DNA of 64,000 bases from Burkholderia sp. USMB20. Lineage in GTDB: Bacteria; Pseudomonadota; Gammaproteobacteria; Burkholderiales; Burkholderiaceae. The stretch lies in NCBI RefSeq assembly GCF_000949135.2, contig NZ_JTAN02000021.1, forward strand, positions 744,001-808,000. The letters are read 5' to 3'. Position numbers and translations under genes: made by a program. The notes beneath the pieces are model-generated. The model worked only from the letters and a program-made list of their open reading frames with translations. It searched no databases and was not told the DNA's origin. This document shows positions 56,489 to 64,000 of this stretch, piece after piece. The number at the start of each line of letters is the position of its first letter. Position 1 is the stretch's first letter.

Positions 56489-58051
56489 ATGACTACGCCA
56501 CGCCCCACGCTTCGGGCGGACACGCCCCTCGAACCGATCATCCAGCTGCTGGCGCTTGCCGGCGAACAGGGTTATCTGACGCACGCCGACCTCGTCGACG
56601 CGCTGCCGCCGGAAAGCGACAGCCCCGACGCGCTGGACGTCGTGCGCGCCGCGCTCGCGGACATCGGCATCGCCGTGCTCGACGAGCCGGCCGCGCCGGT
56701 GCCGTTCGCGGGCGCGGCGCCGGTCGACGTCGATCGCGACGCGCTCGACGAGGGCCGTGCGCTGCTCGGCGATCTGGCCCGCGGCACGAGCGCATCGACC
56801 GATCCGCTCGCGCTCTACATGCGGCGCATCCATGCGGTGCCCCTGCTCAAGCGCGAGGACGAAATCGTGCTGGCCCGCGAAATCGAAACGGGCCGCCATC
56901 AGATCCTGCACGCGCTCGCCGGCTGTCCGGCGGCCGTCGAGGCGCTGCTCGCGCGCCACGGCGCGACGAGCGCAACCGGCGCGGCCGCCAACGAAGGCGA
57001 TGACATCGGCGACGGCGAAGGCAACGCACCGGTGCCTGCACGCTACGACACGCTGCAGGACGCGGTGACGGCCGTGCGCCGCGCATTGCACGCGCAGGGC
57101 TGCCGCTCGGCCGAATACCGCGATGCGCGCAACCGCCTGGCCGCGCTGCTCGGTTCGCTCGCGTGGGTGGCACCGGCCGTCGACGACGCAAGCCGCGTCG
57201 TGCGCGCACTGGCCGCCGCGCCGGTCGACGCCGCGACGGACGCCGCCGCGAGCACCGACGCCGCATGCTTCGACATGGTCGCGCGGCGTGCGCTCGGCGC
57301 CGCGCTGAGCGACGGCCAGCAGAAGGTGCGCGACGGTACGCGCGCGATGCTCGAGGCGAACCTGCGGCTCGTGCTGTCGATCGCGCGCAAGTACATGAAC
57401 CGCGGCGTCGACCTGCCCGACCTCGTGCAGGACGGCTGCCTCGGCCTGATGCGCGCGATCGAGAAGTTCGAATACCGGCGCGGCTTCAAGTTCTCGACCT
57501 ACGCGACCTGGTGGATCCGGCAGGCGGTCGCGCGCGCGGTGGCCGATCGCGCGCGCACGATCCGCGTACCGGTGCACGTCGGCGACCAGTACCAGCGCGT
57601 GCATCGGCACGCACTGCGCTTCCGCCAGCGCACCGGCCGGCGCGCGACGCCGGCCGAACTCGCGGCCGAAACCGGGCTCGCCGAGGACAAGCTGCGCGCG
57701 GTGCTCGCGCTCCCTGCCGAGCCGGTGTCGCTCGACGCGCCGCTGCCCGACGCGGACGCCGGCCTCGTCGACCTGATCGAGGATCAGGCTTCGGCGAGCC
57801 CGTTCGAGCAGCTGGCCGACACGCGGATGCGCGAATGCGTGACGTCGCTGCTGCGCTCGGTCACGCCGGCCGAGGCCGACGTGCTGCGCCGCCGGTTCGG
57901 CCTCGGCGGCGCCGAGCCCGACACCTACGACGCGATCGCGCAGGACGCGGGCATGTCGCGCGAACGCGTGCGGCAGATCGAGAAGCGCGCGCTCGCCGCG
58001 CTGCGCACGGCCGCGGAGGCAGAAGGCGCGCAGACGTTCCTCGAAGCGTGA
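56489..58051 (+). CDS. RpoD-like sigma-70 paralogue (short)
   Basis: This 520-residue sigma factor has a region 1.1-like start ([27 protein letters not shown], residues 15-41), region 1.2 ([29 protein letters not shown], about 107-135), a complete region 2 ([47 protein letters not shown]) and region 4 (LRRRFGLGG...[18 protein letters not shown]). Region 2 is nearly RpoD-like, so it should read similar promoters. It is shorter than the housekeeping RpoD of this group, and the non-conserved segment between 1.2 and 2.1 is reduced. It is probably an alternative group 2 factor. Confidence 0.88.
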   Translation: MTTPRPTLRADTPLEPIIQLLALAGEQGYLTHADLVDALPPESDSPDALDVVRAALADIGIAVLDEPAAPVPFAGAAPVDVDRDALDEGRALLGDLARGTSASTDPLALYMRRIHAVPLLKREDEIVLAREIETGRHQILHALAGCPAAVEALLARHGATSATGAAANEGDDIGDGEGNAPVPARYDTLQDAVTAVRRALHAQGCRSAEYRDARNRLAALLGSLAWVAPAVDDASRVVRALAAAPVDAATDAAASTDAACFDMVARRALGAALSDGQQKVRDGTRAMLEANLRLVLSIARKYMNRGVDLPDLVQDGCLGLMRAIEKFEYRRGFKFSTYATWWIRQAVARAVADRARTIRVPVHVGDQYQRVHRHALRFRQRTGRRATPAELAAETGLAEDKLRAVLALPAEPVSLDAPLPDADAGLVDLIEDQASASPFEQLADTRMRECVTSLLRSVTPAEADVLRRRFGLGGAEPDTYDAIAQDAGMSRERVRQIEKRALAALRTAAEAEGAQTFLEA

Positions 58052-58122
58052 CGCATCGCACGTTCGTGCCGCGACCCGGCACGAACGTGCGCGGCCCGCT
58101 TCCGCCTGTGCAACGTTTGCTA

Positions 58123-58165
58123 TTGACGCACATCAAGTTTTGTTCGTCGCCCGCCCCGACAATAT
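58123..58165 (+). promoter_or_regulatory. FNR/ANR box and class II-type promoter
   Basis: TTGAC-GCAC-ATCAA (58123-58136) differs from the FNR consensus TTGAT-N4-ATCAA at one base and matches common ANR/DNR sites. With CAATAT (58160-58165) as -10 and a start near 58171, its centre lies at -41.5, the class II activating position. Confidence 0.65.
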
Positions 58166-58236
58166 GTTGAAATAAAAGGTAGACCGGCGCGTGACCCGCC
58201 GCGTCCATTCCGTTTGCACATCCCCGGGCTCCGCAC

Positions 58237-59115
58237 ATGCAAACGACCATCGGCCAGACACACGAGGAAAACCGGCAAATCGCGGCCTGCCTGCGCGAAG
58301 CCGCGCAGTTGCTTGCCGAACAGGGGGCGAATCCTTATCGGGTTGCCGCCTACCGCGCGTCGGCCGACACGATCGCCTCGCTCGAAGACGGCATCCGCAC
58401 CCGGTTCGACGCGGGCGGCGTCGATTCGCTCGGTGCACTGCCGGAGATCGGCACGGGCGTCGCCCAGGCGATCGCCGAATTGCTGGTGACCGGACGCTGG
58501 CGCCTGCTCGACCGGCTGCGCGGCGACGCGGAGCGCGCGTCCGCATTCGAAGCCGTGCCGGGCATCGGCCACGCGCTCGCGCTGCGGATTCACGACCAGT
58601 TGCACATCGATACGCTCGAGGATCTCGAACGCGCGGCCCGCAGCGGCCAGCTCGAAGCGATCGCGGGCGTCGGCCCGCGTCGCGCGGCCGGCATCCGCGC
58701 GGCGCTCGACGACGTGCTGACCCGGCGCCGGCGCTGGCAAGGCCACACGCGCAACGCCGATCTCGGCACGGAGCCGCCGGTCGAGCTGCTGCTGTATATC
58801 GACCGCCTGTACCGCAACAAGGCCGCCGCCGGCATCCTGCCCACGCTCGTGTCGCGTCGGCTGAACGCGGACCTGAGCGTTCAGCCGCCCGTGATGCACA
58901 TGACGAAAGGCGGCTGGCATTTCACCGCGCTGTGCCCGTATCCCGTTCGCCCGCAGGAGTCCACCCGCACCGCCGACTGGGTCGCGCTCTACTTCTACGA
59001 TGCGCTGCAATGCGAGTACCAGAGGACGGTCGTCACCGAAACGCTCGGCTCGCTCGTCGGCAAGCGCATCGTGCGCGGACGCGAGATGGAGTGTCGTGTG
59101 TATTACGCGGGATGA
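58237..59115 (+). CDS. Helix-hairpin-helix protein related to PolX N-terminus
   Basis: This 292-residue protein has the 8-kDa-type domain of X-family polymerases (residues 8-80: NRQIAACLREAAQLLAEQGANPYRVAAYRASADTI, LGALPEIGTGVAQAIAELL), then HhH motifs (VPGIGHALALRIHDQL near 107-122 and IAGVGPRRAAGIRAAL near 144-160). The nucleotidyltransferase and PHP domains of PolX are missing. A C-terminal domain of about 120 residues (LLLYIDRLYRNKAAAG, HMTKGGWHFTALCP) is conserved-looking but unknown to me. DNA binding is likely. The promoter has an FNR/ANR-type box, so low-oxygen induction is predicted. Confidence 0.8.
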   Translation: MQTTIGQTHEENRQIAACLREAAQLLAEQGANPYRVAAYRASADTIASLEDGIRTRFDAGGVDSLGALPEIGTGVAQAIAELLVTGRWRLLDRLRGDAERASAFEAVPGIGHALALRIHDQLHIDTLEDLERAARSGQLEAIAGVGPRRAAGIRAALDDVLTRRRRWQGHTRNADLGTEPPVELLLYIDRLYRNKAAAGILPTLVSRRLNADLSVQPPVMHMTKGGWHFTALCPYPVRPQESTRTADWVALYFYDALQCEYQRTVVTETLGSLVGKRIVRGREMECRVYYAG

Positions 59116-59202
59116 TCCGCTCGGGAGCGCCGGCCGCCGCGGTACGGCCGCCCCGCCGCCCGCCCGCGCGCGCCGTTCCGGCAAACCGGACCGCTTGACC
59201 GC

Positions 59203-59628
59203 TTACGTGCCGTCCGTCTTCGTGCGGCGCACCGGATGACGATGCGCGGCGATGCGCAGCAGCTTGCGGAACGACGGACACTCGAGATGACTCGGCGCCG
59301 GGCACACGGCCGCATGGCGCAACGCATCGCGCACCGCGCCGAGACGGCGGATCGTACGGTCGAGCTCGTCGGCCTTGTCGTCGAGTTTCGCGCGGTCGAG
59401 CGCGAGCCGGCCGTCCGCGCCGAACATCGCGACGATGTCGTCCAGCGAAAAGCCGGCCTCGCGGCCGAGCGCGATCAGCGCCAGGCGCTCGAGCACCGAT
59501 TCGTCATACTGGCGCCGCAGCCCGTGACGGCCGGTCGGCACGATCAATCCCTTTTCCTCGTAGTAGCGCAGCGTCGACGCGGGCAATCCCGAGCGGCGCG
59601 CGACATCGGCGATGTCCAGACGGCTCAT
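59203..59628 (-). CDS. MerR-family transcriptional regulator
   Basis: This 141-residue MerR protein has the HTH MSRLDIADVARRSGLPASTLRYYEEKGLI (residues 1-29), the RQYDESVLERLALIALGREAGFSLDDIVAMF wing, and a dimerisation helix. Its C-terminal cysteines (AVCPAPSHLECPSF) might bind metal or act in redox sensing, but the SoxR cluster pattern is absent. A near-perfect palindrome sits 8 bp before its start. No obvious target gene is adjacent. Confidence 0.87.
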   Translation of the reverse strand: MSRLDIADVARRSGLPASTLRYYEEKGLIVPTGRHGLRRQYDESVLERLALIALGREAGFSLDDIVAMFGADGRLALDRAKLDDKADELDRTIRRLGAVRDALRHAAVCPAPSHLECPSFRKLLRIAAHRHPVRRTKTDGT

Positions 59629-59635
59629 GCTTGAT

Positions 59636-59651
59636 CTCAAGTGAACTTGAG
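59636..59651. promoter_or_regulatory. MerR-type operator
   Basis: CTCAAGT-GA-ACTTGAG is a perfect 7-bp-arm palindrome, close to the SoxR-class operator CCTCAAGTTAACTTGAGG. It overlaps the region upstream of the merR-type start, so autoregulation is likely. Confidence 0.7.
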
Positions 59652-59761
59652 GTTGCAAGATAGCGGCCCGACTCCTCCGACACAAGCCCGGACCGCCCCG
59701 CCGTTGCCGCAGCCGCCCCGCCGTTGCCGGCCGATTCAGCGGCGCCGCGCCCGCGCCCGCG

Positions 59762-60202
59762 TCATTCGCCGCCGCTGTCGATCAGGTTGTGACGCACGCG
59801 CCCGAGCAGGCGCACGAGCGTGTCGCGCTCGTCGCGCGTGAAGCCGCGCAGCCCGTCGTCGGTGACGGTGTCGCCCACTTCCAGCATCTGCGGAAAGATC
59901 TCGCGCGACTTGTCGGTCAGCCGGATCACGAACGCGCGGCGATCGTCGTCGTTCGCGATGCGTTCGATCCACCCGCAGCCTTCCATCCGGTCGAGCAGCC
60001 GCGTCAGCGAGATCGGCGTGATCTCGAGCCACTCCGCGAGCCGCGCCTGATTCATCTCGCCCTTCCACGTCAGGTACGCGAGCACGCGGCTTTGCGCGCG
60101 CGTCAGTCCGAGGCGCTTCGCGCGCCGGTCGAACAGGCGTCCTTGCAGGCGGGCCACGTCGGAAATCAGGTAGCCGATCCGGTTCTCGTAAGTCTTGTCC
60201 AT
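59762..60202 (-). CDS. MarR-family transcriptional regulator
   Basis: This 146-residue winged-helix regulator has the MarR core: RAKRLGLTRAQSRVLAYLTWKGEMNQARLAEWLEITPISLTRLLDRMEGCGWIERIANDDDRRAFVIRLT. It is divergent from a DHA2 efflux pump, and a perfect palindrome lies between them, the classic layout in which a MarR repressor controls an exporter and itself and responds to phenolic or drug-like ligands. The ATG at 60202 gives the usual length. Confidence 0.9.
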   Translation of the reverse strand: MDKTYENRIGYLISDVARLQGRLFDRRAKRLGLTRAQSRVLAYLTWKGEMNQARLAEWLEITPISLTRLLDRMEGCGWIERIANDDDRRAFVIRLTDKSREIFPQMLEVGDTVTDDGLRGFTRDERDTLVRLLGRVRHNLIDSGGE

Positions 60203-60267
60203 GCGGCGATTATAGGGGCAGGCCGCGAATGACCCGCGGCTCGGATCAAGCGATGAGCACAAACATA

Positions 60268-60284
60268 ATAAGCATGCTTATAAT
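60268..60284 (+). promoter_or_regulatory. MarR operator overlapping the efflux-pump -10
   Basis: ATAAGCATGCTTAT (60268-60281) is a perfect 14-bp palindrome. The -10 TATAAT (60279-60284) overlaps its right arm, and TATTAT on the other strand (60270-60265) could serve the marR gene. A bound repressor would block both. Confidence 0.78.
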
Positions 60285-60336
60285 TCGAGCGATACCGGAT
60301 CGCCGCCCACGGCGACCGCCTCTCGGAGACACCCGC

Positions 60337-61869
60337 TTGAATCCCGCCGCAGCCGCCACCGCCTCGCCGCCCGCCCTCAATCGGCCGATGCTGACCCTGT
60401 CGATCATGCTCGCGACGCTGATCCAGACGCTCGACAGCACGATCGCGAACGTCGCGCTGCCGCACATGCAGGGCACGCTGTCCGCGTCGCAGGACGAAAT
60501 CACCTGGGTGCTGACCTCCTACATCGTCGCCGCGGCGATCGCGACGCCGCTGACCGGCTGGCTGTCCGACCGGCTCAGCATGAAACGGCTGCTGACGATC
60601 TCGATCGCGGGCTTCACGATCGCGTCCGCGCTGTGCGGGCTGTCCGAGTCGCTCGTGCAGATCGTCGGCGCGCGGCTGCTGCAGGGCGTGTTCGGCGCCG
60701 CGCTGGTGCCGCTGTCGCAATCGATCCTGCTCGACATCAACCCGCGCGAGAAACAGGGCCAGGCGATGGCGATCTGGGGGATGGGCGTGATGGTCGGCCC
60801 GATCCTCGGCCCGACGCTCGGCGGCTGGCTCACCGACAGCTACAACTGGCGCTGGGTATTCTTCATCAACGTGCCGATCGGCGCGTTCGCACTGGCCGGC
60901 GTGCTGACCTTCCTGCCCGCGCGCGCACCGCGCCCGCACGTGAAATTCGACGCGTTCGGCTTCGCGACGCTCGCGCTCGCGATCGGCGCGTTCCAGGCGA
61001 TGCTCGACCGCGGCGAACAGCTCGACTGGTTCGGTTCATACGAAATCCGCATCGAGGCGCTCGTCGCGGCGCTGAGCTTCGCGTTCTTCCTCGTGCATAC
61101 GGCGACCGCCGGCCACGCATCGTTCTTCAAGTCGGAATTGCTGCGCGACCCGAACTTCGCGACCGGCACGCTGTTCATCTTCGTCGTCGGCGCGGTGCTG
61201 TACGCAACGCGCGCGCTGCTGCCGCCGATGCTGCAGAACCTGATGGGCTATCCGGTCGCGACGACGGGGCTCGTCACCGCGCCGAGCGGCGCGGGCACGA
61301 TGATCGCGATGCTGTTCGTCGGACGATTGCTGAAATACGTGGACGCGCGGGCGCTGCTGCTCGCCGGGCTGGCGATTTCCGCGCTCGCGCTGTGGCAGAT
61401 GATGCAGTACACGATCGTGCTGTCCGAGGCGGACATCGTGTGGCCCGGGGTGGTCCAGGGCTTCGGCCTGGGGCTCGTGTTCGTGCCGCTGAGCGCGCTG
61501 TCGTTCTCGACGCTGCAGCCCGAACTGCGCGCGGACGGCACGGCCACCTACAGCCTGATGCGCAACATCGGCAGCAGTATCGGCATCTCGATCGTCCAGA
61601 CGCTGATGACGCGCAACACGCAGGTCGCGCATGCCGACCTCGCGACCCACATCACGCCGTTCGACCCGGCCGTGCAGGCGATCGCCGGCAGCCACGTCGA
61701 CATCGCGCTGCTCGACCGCACGATCAACCAGCAGGCCGCGATGATCGCCTACCTGAACGACTTCAAGCTGATGTTCGTCGCGACGCTGCTGATGATCCCG
61801 CTGTTGCTGCTGATCCGCCCGCCGCAGAAAACGGCGAGCGTCGACGTCGCGCACGCGGCGATGGATTGA
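60337..61869 (+). CDS. DHA2-family (EmrB/QacA) drug efflux MFS
   Basis: This 510-residue carrier has about 14 membrane segments. LIQTLDSTIANVALPHMQG is motif D1 of the DHA2 family, with GWLSDRLSMKRLL (motif A) and GPILGPTLGGWLTD (motif C, antiporter). EmrB proteins export hydrophobic compounds or aromatic acids with proton exchange. I start at the TTG at 60337 (LNPAAAATA), which has GGAGA ahead and lies after the -10 at 60279; in-frame ATGs at 60253 and 60274 are upstream of the predicted transcript start. Control by the divergent MarR is likely. Confidence 0.9.
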   Translation: MNPAAAATASPPALNRPMLTLSIMLATLIQTLDSTIANVALPHMQGTLSASQDEITWVLTSYIVAAAIATPLTGWLSDRLSMKRLLTISIAGFTIASALCGLSESLVQIVGARLLQGVFGAALVPLSQSILLDINPREKQGQAMAIWGMGVMVGPILGPTLGGWLTDSYNWRWVFFINVPIGAFALAGVLTFLPARAPRPHVKFDAFGFATLALAIGAFQAMLDRGEQLDWFGSYEIRIEALVAALSFAFFLVHTATAGHASFFKSELLRDPNFATGTLFIFVVGAVLYATRALLPPMLQNLMGYPVATTGLVTAPSGAGTMIAMLFVGRLLKYVDARALLLAGLAISALALWQMMQYTIVLSEADIVWPGVVQGFGLGLVFVPLSALSFSTLQPELRADGTATYSLMRNIGSSIGISIVQTLMTRNTQVAHADLATHITPFDPAVQAIAGSHVDIALLDRTINQQAAMIAYLNDFKLMFVATLLMIPLLLLIRPPQKTASVDVAHAAMD

Positions 61870-61875
61870 CGCAGT

Positions 61876-61897
61876 GCGGCGGGCACCTGCCCGCCGC
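61876..61897. terminator. Bidirectional hairpin
   Basis: GCGGCGGG (61876-61883) pairs with CCCGCCGC (61890-61897) in the 39-bp gap between convergent genes. No U-tract. Confidence 0.55.
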
Positions 61898-61908
61898 GGG
61901 TCGCGACG

Positions 61909-63423
61909 TCAGGCCTTCATCGTCCCGGTGCGCACGTAGCGCTCGTGCCACGACAGCGCCTCGGCGAGCAGATGCGGCGTGTGCTTGCCGAAGCTCTCGC
62001 GCGACGCGCGCTCGAAGTAGTCCTCGAGCATCGGCCGGTAGTCGGGATGCGCGCAGGTCGCGATGATCTTGCGCGCGCGCTGCTTCGGCGACAGGCCGCG
62101 CAGGTCGGCGAGCCCCTGCTCGGTGACGACCACCGCGACGTCGTGCTCCGTATGGTCGACGTGGCTCGCCATCGGCACGATCCGCGAGATCGCGCCGCCC
62201 TTCGCGGTACTCGCCGACATGAAGCACGACAGGTAGCCGTTGCGCGCGAAGTCGCCCGAACCGCCGATGCCGTTCTGGATCTTCGTGCCCATCACGTGCG
62301 TCGAGTTCACGTTGCCGTAGATGTCGGCCTCGATCATCCCGTTCATCGCGATGCAGCCGAGGCGGCGCACGAGTTCCGGATGGTTGCTGATCTCCTGCGG
62401 GCGCAGCAGGATCTTTTCGCGGAACGTCGCGATCTCGTCCGCGAAGCGCTGCACCGCAGCCGGGCTCAGCGACAGCGCCGTGGCCGACGCGAAGCTCAGC
62501 GTGCCGTCGTCGAGCAGGTCGAGCATGCCGTCCTGGATCACTTCGGTGTACGCGGTCAGGTTCGAGAAGCCGGCCGAGCTGAGTTCCGCGAGCACCGCGT
62601 TCGTGATGTTGCCGACGCCCGACTGCAGCGGCAGCAGGTTTTCAGGCAGGCGGCCGCGCTTCACCTCGTGGCGCAGGAAGTCGATCAGTTGCAGCGCGAT
62701 CTGCTTCGACGTGGCGTCCGGCGCGGAGAACGCGTTGCTGCGGTCCGGCGCGTCGGTCTCGACGATCGCGACGATCTTCTCGGCCGGGCAGCGCAGGTAC
62801 GGCTCGCCGATCCGGTCGTCGCTTTTCGTCAGCGGAATCGGCTTGCGGTGCGGCGGCAGCGCGGTGCCGTAATAGACGTCGTGCATCCCGTCGAGGCCGA
62901 GCGGCTGGCGCGCGTTCACTTCGAGGATCACGTGCTTCGCCTGCTCGAGCCACGTCTTGTTGTTGCCGATCGACGCGGACGGAATCAGCAGGCCGTCCTC
63001 GCGGATACCCGCGACTTCGACGATCGCGACGTCGAGGTCGCCGTACAGCCCGAACCATGCGTATTGCGCGACGTGACTCAGGTGGACGTCCTGGTAGTCG
63101 ACTTCGCCGTTGTTGATCTTGTCGCGCAGCGTCGGGTCGGACTGGTACGGCAGGCGCATCGAGATGCCGTTGGTGCGGGCGAGCGCGCCGTCGAGTTCGG
63201 GCGCGGTCGATGCGCCGGTCAGCACGTTGATCCGGAAGTCCTCGCCGCGCGCGTGGGCCGCGTCGATGTGGGCGGCGAGCGCGGCGGGCACGGCCTTCGG
63301 ATAGCCGGAACCGGTGAAGCCGCTCATGGCGACGGTCATGCCGGGGCGGATCAGCGCGGCGGCTTCGTCGGCGGTGCGGACGAGCGAACGCAGGGCGGGA
63401 GCGAGGATGCGTGAAGAAGACAT
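61909..63423 (-). CDS. Acetyl-CoA hydrolase / succinyl-CoA:acetate CoA-transferase
   Basis: This 504-residue member of the class I CoA-transferase (ACH1/AarC/ScpC) family has AALIRPGMTVAMSGFTGSGYPKAVP near the start and GVGNITNAVLAEL. TYGNVNSTHV-like (here IYGNVNSTHVMGTKIQNGIGGSGDFARNG) and HDVAVVVTEQGLADLRGLSP follow in the second half. It transfers CoA between acetate and succinate or releases acetate. The catalytic Glu is expected in the GVGN-to-GNVNS part and I cannot pin it exactly. It is monocistronic. Confidence 0.9.
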   Translation of the reverse strand: MSSSRILAPALRSLVRTADEAAALIRPGMTVAMSGFTGSGYPKAVPAALAAHIDAAHARGEDFRINVLTGASTAPELDGALARTNGISMRLPYQSDPTLRDKINNGEVDYQDVHLSHVAQYAWFGLYGDLDVAIVEVAGIREDGLLIPSASIGNNKTWLEQAKHVILEVNARQPLGLDGMHDVYYGTALPPHRKPIPLTKSDDRIGEPYLRCPAEKIVAIVETDAPDRSNAFSAPDATSKQIALQLIDFLRHEVKRGRLPENLLPLQSGVGNITNAVLAELSSAGFSNLTAYTEVIQDGMLDLLDDGTLSFASATALSLSPAAVQRFADEIATFREKILLRPQEISNHPELVRRLGCIAMNGMIEADIYGNVNSTHVMGTKIQNGIGGSGDFARNGYLSCFMSASTAKGGAISRIVPMASHVDHTEHDVAVVVTEQGLADLRGLSPKQRARKIIATCAHPDYRPMLEDYFERASRESFGKHTPHLLAEALSWHERYVRTGTMKA

Positions 63424-64000
63424 GGCTGTATATCTGACGCTTTTGGTCTGTCGTTGACGTCGCGGGGGGTGTCTCCTGGGCGACGCGAAGCCCTTGGGGC
63501 CGCGAGGGGCGGCCCGGCACCACGGGCACGGTCGGAGTATCGCAGAGGCCATCGCCGCGAAATGTCCGTTGAATGCAAAAGATACTTGCCGAATGCGCCG
63601 GGTATCGAACGGCCGTTCTGTGACAGGGAGCCGGCTGCGCATCGAATGCAGTCGAAAGGTGCACGAAAGCGGACCGCCAATTTGCCGCACGCGGATTACA
63701 AATTGCTTGACGCCAATCGATCGAGATCTTTCCGGATTGACCGCGCAAACGCGGGGAATCCGCATGCGACGGCCGATCGGCGATCGCCGCGGCCGATTGT
63801 CTCCCGACGCGGCTTTTGCGGGCCTGATGCACATCAACGCGACGACGCGCGCGGAGCGCCGCCGCGCCCGCGCGCAAGGCCCGTCCGCCCTTGACAGCCG
63901 CGCGATGCGAACCACACTGGAGCAGGTAAGGCCCGCCTGTGCGAACGCCGTTTCGCGCATCCGGTTCGCAACCGGCCGATGTCCGGAATACGCGGTAACA
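63424..64000. promoter_or_regulatory. Gene-free right edge with FNR-like box and promoter
   Basis: I see no gene in these 577 bp. CTGAT-GCAC-ATCAA (63824-63837) is one base from an FNR/ANR consensus. TTGACA (63891-63896), followed 16 bp later by CACACT (63913-63918), could be the promoter of a rightward gene beyond the window. Confidence 0.35.

Overview
The window is about 67% GC with tightly packed genes. Its content (a Burkholderia-type porin, pcaQ/pcaHG, gentisate and hydroxyproline catabolism, an extended glutathione-importer operon and a sigma-70 paralogue) fits a Burkholderia, most likely of the B. cepacia complex. It reads like a metabolic region of a chromosome or secondary replicon. 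I see no transposase, integrase, rRNA, tRNA or CRISPR array. Species-level placement is inference from gene content only.

Layout. 1-545 holds the start of a gamma-glutamyltransferase. 946-7678 holds a YdjM-like membrane protein, a large Lhr-type helicase whose 3' end may be frameshifted, and an APC amino-acid transporter. 7764-8490 is a HigB/HigA-like toxin-antitoxin pair with a strong hairpin between the two genes. 8598-11193 is the protocatechuate branch of aromatic catabolism: PcaQ divergent from pcaHG, with a duplicated 56-bp operator/promoter element between them. 11654-13355 has a divergent AraC regulator and alpha/beta hydrolase. 13391-22812 is one leftward operon: RpiR regulator, isoaspartyl peptidase, a GsiABCD-type peptide/glutathione importer, then a P1 (DmpA-type) and an M55 (DppA-type) peptidase. 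23262-28288 is a rightward uptake module: MFS carrier, GH31 glycosidase and porin. 28571-29193 is a BCCT-transporter remnant coupled to a small membrane protein.

29287-37471 is mixed: a methyltransferase, a lipoprotein phosphoesterase, a 9-bp tandem repeat, a di-haem peroxidase, a small gene behind a textbook LexA box, a MocR regulator divergent from a DUF2917 gene, three tandem ~78-bp repeats, and a BigR/SqrR-type sensor with two YeeE/YedE half-transporters. 37603-43876 is a complete 3-hydroxybenzoate/gentisate operon with a divergent LysR regulator. 43922-52516 is a trans-4-hydroxyproline region in two divergent arms around an 18-bp perfect inverted repeat. It holds the epimerase, a three-subunit D-hydroxyproline dehydrogenase, a permease, a semialdehyde dehydrogenase and a cyclic-imine reductase; the pathway deaminase is not in this window. 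52842-54701 is ilvD.

54912-64000 holds two envelope proteins with glycine-rich tails, a short sigma-70 paralogue that keeps region 1.1, and a PolX-like helix-hairpin-helix protein behind a class-II-type FNR/ANR box. It then has a MerR regulator with its own palindromic operator, a MarR regulator divergent from a DHA2 efflux pump across a perfect 14-bp palindrome, and a CoA-transferase. All functions are read from motifs and family resemblance; no database search was possible.
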